Positions 44,460-53,220 of a stretch of 64,000 nt of DNA are shown here, one piece after another. The stretch is from the NCBI RefSeq assembly GCF_017313105.1, contig NZ_JAFLND010000001.1, positions 558,001 through 622,000 of the forward strand. Direction: 5' to 3'. Numbering within the stretch: position 1 is the stretch's first letter; each line of letters begins with the position of its first letter. The notes under the pieces were generated by a model. The model saw only the letters and a list, made by a program, of their open reading frames with translations, ran no database searches and was not told where the DNA came from. Made by a program: the position numbers and the translations under genes. This DNA is from [Muricauda] lutisoli (nom. illeg.). GTDB taxonomy: Bacteria > Bacteroidota > Bacteroidia > Flavobacteriales > Flavobacteriaceae.

Positions 44460-45740
44460 GTGATTTTTATCCAAACACAAATTTTGAAAGAAGCTAAGCC
44501 AAGTTGGTTCTATTTATTATTGTTGATTTTATCGGGTGAGGCGATCTTTATCCTTCCCTTTGTGTTGCCGCGTGTTTTTAGACCTACCGTACTGGATGTT
44601 TTGGAGTTGGATAATGTAGAGCTGGGTCTCTGTTTTTCCATTTACGGTTTGGTGGCCATGGTTTCTTATGTTCTAGGCGGTCCCCTGGCCGATAAGTACC
44701 AACCTCGAAAACTGATTGCCGTTGCTTTGTGGATGACTGCATTGGGCGGGTTTTTGTTTGCTCAATATCCTACGTTATGGGTACTTCAGATCTTGTATGG
44801 TTGGTGGGGCTTTACCACTATTTTTCTGTTTTGGGCCCCCATGATAAAGGCCACTAGAATCTGGGGAGGGACCGATTCACAGGGAAAAGCTTTTGGGTTT
44901 CTGGATGGTGGTCGGGGACTTACAGGGGCCCTGTTCAGTTTGTTGGGCGTGGTGGTGTTTTCCTTCTTTTTATCCGAATCCCCGGATGTAGCCAACCTTA
45001 ATGATCGCAAGGAGGCATTCACCTATGTGATCTATTCTGCTTCCATTATCATTATTTTGGTGGGTTTTTTGGTCTGGTTTTTTATGAAAACGGACGAGAA
45101 CAGTGAAAAAGTGATTCTTGAGCGTATCTCTTGGCGGGATATCAAACAAGTGTTGAAATTACCGTCGGTTTGGTTGCTGATGGTCATTATCCTTTGTGGC
45201 TATGTAGGGTATAAAATTACGGACATCATCTCCCAATATGCCGAGGAGGTCATGTTGTACAATCAAGTAGACTCGGCCAAGGTGGGAACCTTATTGCAAT
45301 TTCTTAGGCCAACTACGGGCATTTTGTTTGGTTTAATTGCCGATCGTTTAAAAATCACCTGGCTATTGGTTGTGAGCTTTGCTTTGGCGCTAGCGGGAGG
45401 ATTGCTCTTTGCCAGTGGGGTAATTGCACCGACAACAACGCTTTTGTTTTTTATATCGGTAGTTGTTATCGCGGCAGGAGTTTATGGTATTCGAGCGCTC
45501 TATTTTGGGGTTATGCACGTTGGTAAAATACCCTTGACCTTGACAGGTACTGCTGTTGGACTAATTTCTTTGATAGGCTACACGCCCGATGTATTCGCTG
45601 GCCCAGCCTACGGTATGCTCTTGGATGCCCATCCGGGCCAAGAAATTGGGCATCAAAATGTATTTTGGATGTTAAGTGCCTTCGCTTTAATTGGTGGTGT
45701 TGCAGCATTGATATACCATAGAAAATATGGTAAGCAGTGA
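44460..45740 (+). CDS. MFS transporter
   Basis: A 426-residue, 12-helix major facilitator. The loop 2-3 signature is GGPLADKYQPRK (conserved GxLADrxGRr variant), and FGFLDGGRGLTGALFSLLG lies in helices 4-5. The start is GTG at 44460 (VIFIQTQ); the next Met is within helix 2, so GTG is needed. Divergent from the amidohydrolases, so it may import or export their products. The stop is directly adjacent to that of the convergent YdeI-like gene. Confidence 0.9.
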   Translation: MIFIQTQILKEAKPSWFYLLLLILSGEAIFILPFVLPRVFRPTVLDVLELDNVELGLCFSIYGLVAMVSYVLGGPLADKYQPRKLIAVALWMTALGGFLFAQYPTLWVLQILYGWWGFTTIFLFWAPMIKATRIWGGTDSQGKAFGFLDGGRGLTGALFSLLGVVVFSFFLSESPDVANLNDRKEAFTYVIYSASIIIILVGFLVWFFMKTDENSEKVILERISWRDIKQVLKLPSVWLLMVIILCGYVGYKITDIISQYAEEVMLYNQVDSAKVGTLLQFLRPTTGILFGLIADRLKITWLLVVSFALALAGGLLFASGVIAPTTTLLFFISVVVIAAGVYGIRALYFGVMHVGKIPLTLTGTAVGLISLIGYTPDVFAGPAYGMLLDAHPGQEIGHQNVFWMLSAFALIGGVAALIYHRKYGKQ

Positions 45741-46313
45741 TTATTGCCCTCTATATTTGATGTTTTTTTCTAAAAGCGATACAATTTCCTTGATTCTTCT
45801 TTTCCGGGTCTCTTCCCTTTTGGCTTGTTTGAGCCAATAGAGATAGCTCTTTCTTTGACTGTTGGTGAAACTTTTAAAGTTTTTATGGGCTGTTGGGTGA
45901 TTGTTGAAAGCTTTTTGCAAATCCTCTGGAACCACACCGTTTTCCACATCGTCCAATATGGTCCAGGAACCATTTTGTTTGGCAACTTCAATGGCTTCCA
46001 GACCACTTTTGTGCATCAAACCATTAGCTTTTAATTCTTTTATGTGATTCTTGTTGACTCTGCTCCAAGTGCTCTTGGGTTTTCTTGGACAAAAGTATTG
46101 TTTGCGCTTTCCATCACCGAGACTTTTAACGGTGCTGTCTATCCATCCATAACAAAGGGCAACTTTTACGGCCTCCTCCCATCGCATACTTTCCTTATGA
46201 TGCTCGACTTTGTAAAAAATCAAGTGGACACCAGTATAGGTTTCGTGGTTTTCATGAAGCCACTCGCGCCACTCATCATCGTTTTTGAAATAATGCTCGG
46301 GATGCTTTTTCAA
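45741..46313 (-). CDS. YdeI/OmpD-associated family protein
   Basis: A 190-residue cytoplasmic protein: KHPEHYFKNDDEWREWLHENHE at the start and EEAVKVALCYGWIDSTVKSLGDGKRKQYFCPRKPKSTWSRVNK, the hallmark of the YdeI/DUF1905-like family, then a C-terminal helical region rich in Lys/Arg (SFTNSQRKSYLYWLKQAKREETRKRRI). The start is TTG, one base after the M1 peptidase stop, suggesting coupling. Function is unclear; related proteins have been linked to bacteriocin protection. Confidence 0.85.
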   Translation of the reverse strand: MKKHPEHYFKNDDEWREWLHENHETYTGVHLIFYKVEHHKESMRWEEAVKVALCYGWIDSTVKSLGDGKRKQYFCPRKPKSTWSRVNKNHIKELKANGLMHKSGLEAIEVAKQNGSWTILDDVENGVVPEDLQKAFNNHPTAHKNFKSFTNSQRKSYLYWLKQAKREETRKRRIKEIVSLLEKNIKYRGQ

Positions 46314-46314
46314 A

Positions 46315-47928
46315 TTAAATTTTTTGGGTCTCTATGTAGAAGTTTTTGTCAAAATCGACTTGGGTCCCGCCTAATTCCTCGGTTTTCCAAGTAGCATTCG
46401 GAAACAGCCATTTTTCCGAACCATCCACAGTTATTTTTATGGGCATATCAAAACCTTCCACAATGTCCACATACCTATAACTGATGGTTTCTCCATCAAT
46501 TTTATATTCCAATGTGGGAATCATTATAGTGCGTAAGTATTGATCAAAGAAAGCGGATAGATCCTTTCCTGATTTTTCACTCAAATAATTTTCAATTTGT
46601 TCGGAAGTGACAGTTTGGTGATAAAAATCCTTATTGATGCCTCTTAATATTTGACGCCATTTTTCATCATCTTCCACTAATTGACGTAAAGTATGGAGCA
46701 TGTTCGCGCCCTTGTAGTACATATCTCCAGAGCCGCTTTTGTTTACACCGTAAGGACCAATGATTGGGCGGTCGTTTTGAATGTTGGCACGTGTTCCAAT
46801 TACATATTCAGCGGATGCCTTTTTTCCAAAGTGATAGTCGAGGTACAGATTTTCGGAGTAAGCCGTAAATCCTTCGTGCACCCACATATCGGCAATATCT
46901 TTATAGGTGATATTATTGGCAAACCATTCATGTCCCGCTTCGTGGATAATAATAAAATCGAATTGCAGTCCCCAACCCGAGCCCGATAGATCACGGCCCA
47001 AGTAACCATTTTCGAACTTGTTGCCGTAGGTTACGGAACTTTGGTGCTCCATGCCCAAATAAGGCACTTCCACCAATTTAAAGCCATCCTCATAAAAAGG
47101 GTAGGGGCCGAACCAATGTTCAAAGGCCCTCATCATCATTGGTGTTTGGGCAAATTGCTTTTTGGCCTTCTCCAAATTTTCGGGCAGCACGTAGTAATCC
47201 AATTGAAGTGGGCCGTTTTCACCTTGGTAGGTCTCTCCAAAATGGGTGTAATCCCCAATATTTACGTTTACCCCATAATTGTTGATGGGGTTTTTGACCA
47301 CCCAATTGTAAGTTTTAAAATCCCCTTTTTCTTCTACACTTTCCAATTGCCCGTTGGAGACATCCATCAGCTCTTTTGGAACGGTGGCACTGATGCGCAT
47401 GCTGTCCACCTCGTCGTACATGTGGTCTTTGTTCGGCCACCATACACTTGCACCGAGTCCTTGGCAAGAGGTGGCTACAAAAGGATTGCCATTAGTATCT
47501 TCTTTCCATGAAAACCCCCCGTCCCAAGGAGCTCTAACTGCTTCTCTCGGATATCCTGAATATTTGATTTTCAGTTCGTTGTACGCTCCAGGGACCTGTC
47601 TTTTTCTTAGTTTGATGAAATGGGCGTTTCCTTCCGAGGTGAACTTTAGTTTTTTACCGTCTTGTTCAACAGATTCGATCTGCATGGGTTCCTGTAGGTC
47701 AATTTGAAGCGTTTTTGCTTCTTTCAGCACCTTGTACCTGACCACATTGTACCCAGAGATAAACTTTTTGGAGGGCTCGACCTTAACATTCAGGTCATAA
47801 TGGTTCAAATCCCACCACACCCGTTCCTGAGTGATGCTTCCTCGCAGGGAGTCTTGTCTTGTGAATTCTTGCGCATTTATCGCCCAGACTCCAAGTAAAA
47901 GAGCAATGATCAGGAGACTATGTTTCAT
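46315..47928 (-). CDS. M1 family metallopeptidase (aminopeptidase N-like)
   Basis: A 537-residue exported zinc peptidase. After a signal peptide (LLLGVWAINAQ) residues 40-230 form the N-terminal saddle; the catalytic domain has zinc site H329-E-A-G-H333 with E352 (WVHEGF) as third ligand, and the substrate N-terminus motif is GMEHQ at 292-296 in place of GAMEN. It lacks the long ERAP-like C-terminal domain. 13 nt downstream of the M28 gene, together forming an extracellular peptide-degrading operon. Confidence 0.92.
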   Translation of the reverse strand: MKHSLLIIALLLGVWAINAQEFTRQDSLRGSITQERVWWDLNHYDLNVKVEPSKKFISGYNVVRYKVLKEAKTLQIDLQEPMQIESVEQDGKKLKFTSEGNAHFIKLRKRQVPGAYNELKIKYSGYPREAVRAPWDGGFSWKEDTNGNPFVATSCQGLGASVWWPNKDHMYDEVDSMRISATVPKELMDVSNGQLESVEEKGDFKTYNWVVKNPINNYGVNVNIGDYTHFGETYQGENGPLQLDYYVLPENLEKAKKQFAQTPMMMRAFEHWFGPYPFYEDGFKLVEVPYLGMEHQSSVTYGNKFENGYLGRDLSGSGWGLQFDFIIIHEAGHEWFANNITYKDIADMWVHEGFTAYSENLYLDYHFGKKASAEYVIGTRANIQNDRPIIGPYGVNKSGSGDMYYKGANMLHTLRQLVEDDEKWRQILRGINKDFYHQTVTSEQIENYLSEKSGKDLSAFFDQYLRTIMIPTLEYKIDGETISYRYVDIVEGFDMPIKITVDGSEKWLFPNATWKTEELGGTQVDFDKNFYIETQKI

Positions 47929-47941
47929 TTATGAATGTTTA

Positions 47942-49276
47942 TTACCTGAAAACTTTGTTTGGAAAAACCACGGGACTTTCATGTCCGTCTTTGCCAACGG
48001 CCGCTACACCAAAGAAGTAATTGTCGATTACAATACCTTCCAAGGTATGCTCGCTAACATCGCCGACATACTTGTAATTGTCCCAGGTAGGGGAGGTGGT
48101 ATCCCTCCAATATATTTTGTAGCCCACGGCACCATCTACTTTGCTCCAGCGCAATTTGGCACTAGGCTCCACAATACCTCCGATTTCCACAGTTTCGGGA
48201 GCGGGCGGTGCCCACGCAATGGATGCTAGATTAATGGCGTTTACCGCAGTAAGCTTTTTCGCATATTCAAAATTTACGTGTTCCAAGACATCGCCGTAGG
48301 CAATACCATCTTCTGTTCGGATGTCCTGGTGTTGCTGTGTATAATTCTCGTGCGCCTCCATGATGCGAACACCTGCATAGCCGGCATCGTTAAAAGGTCT
48401 GTGGTGGCCACCACGTCCAAATCTATCCAAACGGTAAATCATCATAGGGTTCATTTCGGGCATATATGTTTTGGTGGTTTTGTAAATGTAGCGTGCCAAC
48501 TGACGGGAAATCCCATCGACTTCGCCACCGTAAAAACGCCTTGCCCTACGTTGTTGTTCCGTTTCGGTGGGAGGAACAGGTTCCGAAAAAATCCTGAAAT
48601 CCCGGTTGCTCACCACACCATCGACCCCTGTGATATTTCCGATCATATCATTATTAAGAATACCTACGATATCCCATCCTTTTTCCTTGGCGTAAGCAGC
48701 CATTCCTTTACCACCATAAAGCCCTTGCTCTTCTCCGGAAAGTCCTAAATAAATAATGCTACTTTCAAATTTATATTTGGACAATACCCGTGATGCTTCA
48801 ATAGTACCTGCCATTCCACTGGCATTATCGTTTGCTCCAGGGGAGTCTGATGTGAAGTTGGTAGGGTTGCTGACGCGGGAGTCGATATCCCCGCTCATAA
48901 TAATAAAGCGATTCGGAAATTTGGTTCCGCGTTGAATGGCAACAACATTCACGATTTCCACATCTTTCACGATTCGCGCATTATCACCCTCTTCAATCAA
49001 GTTCTTTTGATAGAAAACCTCGAGACAATCGTTACAGTCTGCCGATATTTTTTCGAATTCCGATTTGATCCATCTTCTAGCAGCGCCAATTCCCCGTGTT
49101 TGTGAAACGGTATCGCTCAAGGTGTGTCTTGTGCCGAAGTTGACCAGCGTGGTCACATCACTTTCAATACGTTCAGCGGAAACTGAATTGATAATATCAT
49201 AAATCCTTGTATCGGTTTGCGCTTGTGAAAATGAAATAAAAAGAAATGTAAATAGTAGGGGGAAGTAATTCTTCAT
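47942..49276 (-). CDS. M28 family metallopeptidase with fibronectin-III domain
   Basis: A 444-residue exported peptidase: signal peptide (FLFISFSQAQ), then an M28 domain with zinc ligands in SGDIDSR, SPGANDNASGMAGTIEASR and GLSGEEQGLYGG (catalytic Glu pair), NNDMIGN, and a late histidine in HRPFNDAGYAGVRIME. From about 360 an FN3 module follows (PAPETVEIGGIVEPSAKLRWSKVDGAVGYKIYW). M28 enzymes remove N-terminal residues from peptides. First gene of the M28-M1-YdeI run. Confidence 0.92.
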   Translation of the reverse strand: MKNYFPLLFTFLFISFSQAQTDTRIYDIINSVSAERIESDVTTLVNFGTRHTLSDTVSQTRGIGAARRWIKSEFEKISADCNDCLEVFYQKNLIEEGDNARIVKDVEIVNVVAIQRGTKFPNRFIIMSGDIDSRVSNPTNFTSDSPGANDNASGMAGTIEASRVLSKYKFESSIIYLGLSGEEQGLYGGKGMAAYAKEKGWDIVGILNNDMIGNITGVDGVVSNRDFRIFSEPVPPTETEQQRRARRFYGGEVDGISRQLARYIYKTTKTYMPEMNPMMIYRLDRFGRGGHHRPFNDAGYAGVRIMEAHENYTQQHQDIRTEDGIAYGDVLEHVNFEYAKKLTAVNAINLASIAWAPPAPETVEIGGIVEPSAKLRWSKVDGAVGYKIYWRDTTSPTWDNYKYVGDVSEHTLEGIVIDNYFFGVAAVGKDGHESPVVFPNKVFR

Positions 49277-49383
49277 AATTAGTTTGAGTTGAGTTTTCCT
49301 TGAAAATTAGAGCTATAAAAATAGGAAAAACTACCCAAAGCTTCTTTGCTTATGTATCGGAAGTATGTTAAAAACCTAAATAT

Positions 49384-50910
49384 TTAGTTCTGTAAAAAGG
49401 TAACTTTCTCGATTTCTCCGTTTTCCACTTCATAAATGGCAACTGCTCTAAAGATAGCACCATTTATGGTCACGGATTCTTCATCGATAACCTTGTTTCC
49501 CAAAACGATCCTGTTTTTTATTTCACAATGCAGATCAGGGGTGTTTTCAAAAAAAACAGCATATTGTTCCTTTAGCTTGGGGTTTCCTTTTACATTGAGC
49601 TTATGCGGAAATTGATAGAGTTCAACGTCTTGGGCGTAGGTGTTGGAAAATGCCTCGACATCCCTTTGATTGTAGGCATCCAATTGTTCTTGTACAATGC
49701 TTTCCGCATCGGTCAGCGGGCCATCTGGAAAAATAAAGGTCATTGATGAGATAAGTCCATTTTCAACTTGATAAATGGCTACTTGGTGCCCGTCCCTACC
49801 GTCAACTTTGGTAACTTCCTCATCGATAACCATATTTCCCAGGACTATTCGGTTAACTACTTCGACGCTCGATGATTTCACATTTTCAAAAAAACGCTCG
49901 TAGTTCTCCTTCATTTTGTCGTTTCCCTGATACATTTTCTCATTGGGAAAACGGCTTACCTGTACATTATCCGTAAAGCAGGACACAAAACCATCCAAAT
50001 CTTGCCTGTTAAAGAAATCTACTTGTTTTTGAATAATTTTTGAGGGTGATCCTTCGGCAACAAAAGCCAATCGCTTTTGGTTTGGACTGATGGCTATTCG
50101 GCTGATGTTGTTGATTTCTTCTTGGGGAAACTCTATGATGGTTTCCCAATCGGCATCGGAACCGATATCTTTGGTTAAAAGTTTTTTACCGGCTCCGGTT
50201 ATGATGGTGTTTTCATCCAACCAACAAATATCTTCTTCTTTGCCGTAGGTATGGGTTATTTTTTTTGATTCACCCGTAATCGGATCCAGTGATAAAATCT
50301 CCCACTCATTTTTCTTTTTGCCAATAAAGCTGACCAAGTTTGAATTGGGTATGTTGTACAAAGACCGTCCTACATTTTGATATACGGTGTTTTGTGTATG
50401 TTCTTCTAAGTCCAAAACCACAAGGTCCATCCGATTATCCACCAACACCGTGGCAACAATTACTTGATCATCGAACCAAACATGGTATCCTATCTTTAAA
50501 TCTGATATTGGGGTTGATTCGCTGGTTTCAACATCATATTCATAAAGGCGTTGAAGGCCATCCACATCCAAACGAATGGCGGAAACTGCATTTTTTCCAG
50601 GAATGCGGAGGGGGGAATATTCACTTCCCGCCGTGGTATAGGTCAACCAAGATGAGGTACTTCCCTCATTTACATTAAATTGGAGTATGTCTGTTTGGTC
50701 TTCTCTTGTAGAAGCAAACAAAACATGATTGTCGTCCCAAAAGGAAGGTTGATTGTCGTAACCCGGATTGTTAGAGATATTTTTGGGATTGCTCAAAAGA
50801 GGTTTTCCATTATTCATTTCCAAATCAAAAAGGTAGACCTCTGTTTCGGTCTGGGCCCATCCTTGGCCGAATGCCAAAAAAAAGCAAATAATGAAAAACC
50901 CTCGTATCAT
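49384..50910 (-). CDS. TolB-like propeller fused to two NTF2/SnoaL domains
   Basis: A 508-residue exported protein: signal peptide (IICFFLAFGQGWAQ), a TolB/WD40-like propeller up to about 290 (NPGYDNQPSFWDDNHVLFAS, SRIAISPNQKRLAF), then two tandem NTF2-like domains (IIQKQVDFFNRQDLDGFVSCFTDNVQV and IVQEQLDAYNQRDVEAFSNTYAQDVEL) that are clearly duplicates of each other, each with VLGNxVIDEE. The gene overlaps the trehalose-synthesis gene by 4 nt. The combination is unusual; a binding or lid role is a guess. Confidence 0.82.
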   Translation of the reverse strand: MIRGFFIICFFLAFGQGWAQTETEVYLFDLEMNNGKPLLSNPKNISNNPGYDNQPSFWDDNHVLFASTREDQTDILQFNVNEGSTSSWLTYTTAGSEYSPLRIPGKNAVSAIRLDVDGLQRLYEYDVETSESTPISDLKIGYHVWFDDQVIVATVLVDNRMDLVVLDLEEHTQNTVYQNVGRSLYNIPNSNLVSFIGKKKNEWEILSLDPITGESKKITHTYGKEEDICWLDENTIITGAGKKLLTKDIGSDADWETIIEFPQEEINNISRIAISPNQKRLAFVAEGSPSKIIQKQVDFFNRQDLDGFVSCFTDNVQVSRFPNEKMYQGNDKMKENYERFFENVKSSSVEVVNRIVLGNMVIDEEVTKVDGRDGHQVAIYQVENGLISSMTFIFPDGPLTDAESIVQEQLDAYNQRDVEAFSNTYAQDVELYQFPHKLNVKGNPKLKEQYAVFFENTPDLHCEIKNRIVLGNKVIDEESVTINGAIFRAVAIYEVENGEIEKVTFLQN

Positions 50911-53117
50911 GGTTTTGTAAAACGTTTTAATAATTGCCTAACTCTTGCGGTGTTTTCCACATGGTATTTGGCCTGTGTTTTTTTGAGTCCGACTTTAACG
51001 GTAACTGCCGAATCTGGAAGTTCTTGGAACATAAACTCATCTGTCCAATCATCGCCAATGGCAAAAACAAAGTCATAATCGTCTTCACTTAACATACGAG
51101 TGGCAGCCCTTCCTTTGTTCACGTTGCTGCTTTTTATTTCCATTACTTTGTTCCCGTTCAATACACTAATATCGTCATTACCGATCAAACTACGCAACAC
51201 AGTGTTGAGCTCCGTGGCTCTTTTTGCACCAAAATCAGGGTCGGTATTTCGGTAATGCCAAGCTAGGGAATAGTTTTTTTCCTCAATGAATGATCCGGGG
51301 GTTCTGTCCACAAAGGATTCCAATACTGGTCGGATTTTGCTCATCCATTCTCCTTTTACCTGTTCCAGTAACTTAAAATCTTCACCGTTTCGGGAGATCC
51401 ACACGCCGTGCTCCACGATCATATTGTATTTTTTGGGCAAGAACCAACGGGCAAAGGTTTGTTTGTCCCTTCCGCTTATCAAAAATACGGTAGTGTCTTC
51501 TTGCTGGTTCAGTTCATCCAAGAGTTCGTAAAGCTCTTCATCGGGAGAAGCTTGTTGTGGGTCTTTGTGAAATCCAGCCAGGGTGCCATCATAATCCAAG
51601 AACAACAACCGTTTTTTGGATTTTGAATATTCTTGTTGGATGGACAATAATATTTCGGATGACATTTTCTCGGAAATAAAGGCTTTGCCGAGGTCCCTGT
51701 TTTCTTTCAAAGCGCTCATAAACTCGTTTGCCCAAACCTCCACGTTGTAGCGTTCCAATCTTTTTTGCAGAAAGGTATTTCTGGAAACTTGCTCTTCCAT
51801 GGGCATATTAAAGGCCCTTTTAAGAGTATCCGCTTGTTGTTCAAAATTGTTCGGATTGATCAATAACGCTTCATTCATTTCGTAAGCGGAACCTGCCATT
51901 TCGCTTAAAATAAGCACCCCTGATTTATCGGTTCGGGTAGCAATATATTCCTTGGCAACCAAATTCATTCCATCTCGCAAGGGGGTAAGCCATGCAATAT
52001 CGCTGGAGGTGTACAGGTCGATCAAGCTTTCAAAGGGCAAGGAGCGATAGAAATACCAAATGGGTGTCCAGTTTACGGTAGACAATTCTCCGTTGATACG
52101 ACCCACCAATTCATCGACCTCTCTTTTCAACAGTTGATATTGAGGCACATTGGAACGGGAGGGTACGGCCAAGATGATCAATCGAACCTTTTCCTTGTAT
52201 TCTGGGTATTTTTGAAGGAAATACTCAAAAGCATTGATGCGCTTTGCGATTCCCTTACTGTAATCCAATCGGTCTATGGAAAGGATGAGCTTGGTATCGG
52301 GTGCGGATGCTTTGTGGTTGTCCAAACGGACCTGTAAATCACTGCGCTCTTCCTTGCTTTTGGAATCGTGCAGCACAGCGGCATCCCTGAACTTTTTGTA
52401 ATCGATTCCCATAGGAAAGGAATCAACCTTGATGACCCTATTGTCGAGGTAAATCTCGTTGAAGCTCACATCCAGTCCTATCAGCCTTCGGACGGAGCTT
52501 AAGAAATGTCTTTCGTAGTCGTAGGTATGGAAACCAATAAGGTCTGAGCCCAGCAATCCTTCCAAAATTTCTTCACGCCAGGGCAGGGTCCGGAAAATTT
52601 CGAAAGACGGGAATGGGATGTGCAAAAAGAAACCGATGGTGGTATCGGGTCGTTTTTCGCGTACCATTTGTGGTACCAGCATCAGTTGGTAATCATGGAC
52701 CCAAATAGTGTCATTGTCATCCGAATTCTCGATGATGGCATCTGCAAACTTCTGGTTTACCGCTTTGTAGGTATCCCAATAGTTGAGTTCGAATTCAGAA
52801 TACTTCAAAAAATAGTGGAACAGGGGCCAAATGGTACGGTTACTGAAACCGTAGTAAAATCCATCAATTTCATCCGAATTCAGTTTTACTTTGGCACAGC
52901 CATGCTCTTTTAGGGCTCTATCAATATCATCCTCTAGTTCTTCCGGGGTATCTTCATCCGTTAATCCGGACCAACCTATCCATAGACTTTCGCCACCACT
53001 GTGAACGGATTTCATCCCTGTGGCCAGACCTCCAACACTTGGTATTGCATTGATTGTTCCATTGCTAATTTGTAATTGAACGGGTAGTCGATTTGAGATT
53101 ATGATAGTTTTGCCCAT
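50907..53117 (-). CDS. Bifunctional trehalose-6-phosphate synthase/phosphatase (OtsA-OtsB fusion)
   Basis: A 736-residue cytoplasmic fusion. Residues 1-465 are a GT20 synthase: ISNRLPVQL, VGGLATGM, WVHDYQLMLVP, FFLHIPFPS, RLDYSKGI, LRDGMNLVAKEYIA. From about 495 comes a HAD-type phosphatase: LLFLDYDGTLAGF (nucleophile DxD), VFLISGRDKQ, and AIGDDWTDEFMF. It makes trehalose from UDP-glucose and glucose-6-phosphate in a single chain. Start overlaps nothing upstream; 103 nt separate it from the divergent GH15 gene. Confidence 0.93.
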   Translation of the reverse strand: MGKTIIISNRLPVQLQISNGTINAIPSVGGLATGMKSVHSGGESLWIGWSGLTDEDTPEELEDDIDRALKEHGCAKVKLNSDEIDGFYYGFSNRTIWPLFHYFLKYSEFELNYWDTYKAVNQKFADAIIENSDDNDTIWVHDYQLMLVPQMVREKRPDTTIGFFLHIPFPSFEIFRTLPWREEILEGLLGSDLIGFHTYDYERHFLSSVRRLIGLDVSFNEIYLDNRVIKVDSFPMGIDYKKFRDAAVLHDSKSKEERSDLQVRLDNHKASAPDTKLILSIDRLDYSKGIAKRINAFEYFLQKYPEYKEKVRLIILAVPSRSNVPQYQLLKREVDELVGRINGELSTVNWTPIWYFYRSLPFESLIDLYTSSDIAWLTPLRDGMNLVAKEYIATRTDKSGVLILSEMAGSAYEMNEALLINPNNFEQQADTLKRAFNMPMEEQVSRNTFLQKRLERYNVEVWANEFMSALKENRDLGKAFISEKMSSEILLSIQQEYSKSKKRLLFLDYDGTLAGFHKDPQQASPDEELYELLDELNQQEDTTVFLISGRDKQTFARWFLPKKYNMIVEHGVWISRNGEDFKLLEQVKGEWMSKIRPVLESFVDRTPGSFIEEKNYSLAWHYRNTDPDFGAKRATELNTVLRSLIGNDDISVLNGNKVMEIKSSNVNKGRAATRMLSEDDYDFVFAIGDDWTDEFMFQELPDSAVTVKVGLKKTQAKYHVENTARVRQLLKRFTKP

Positions 53118-53220
53118 AAAAGGATGATTTTTGACGTATTTTAATTTTTTGTTTCTTTAAAATTCGGGAAATTCGAGCGCAAAACCAATTCATTCTAACC
53201 CTTTTGAGAATTTTTGACCT

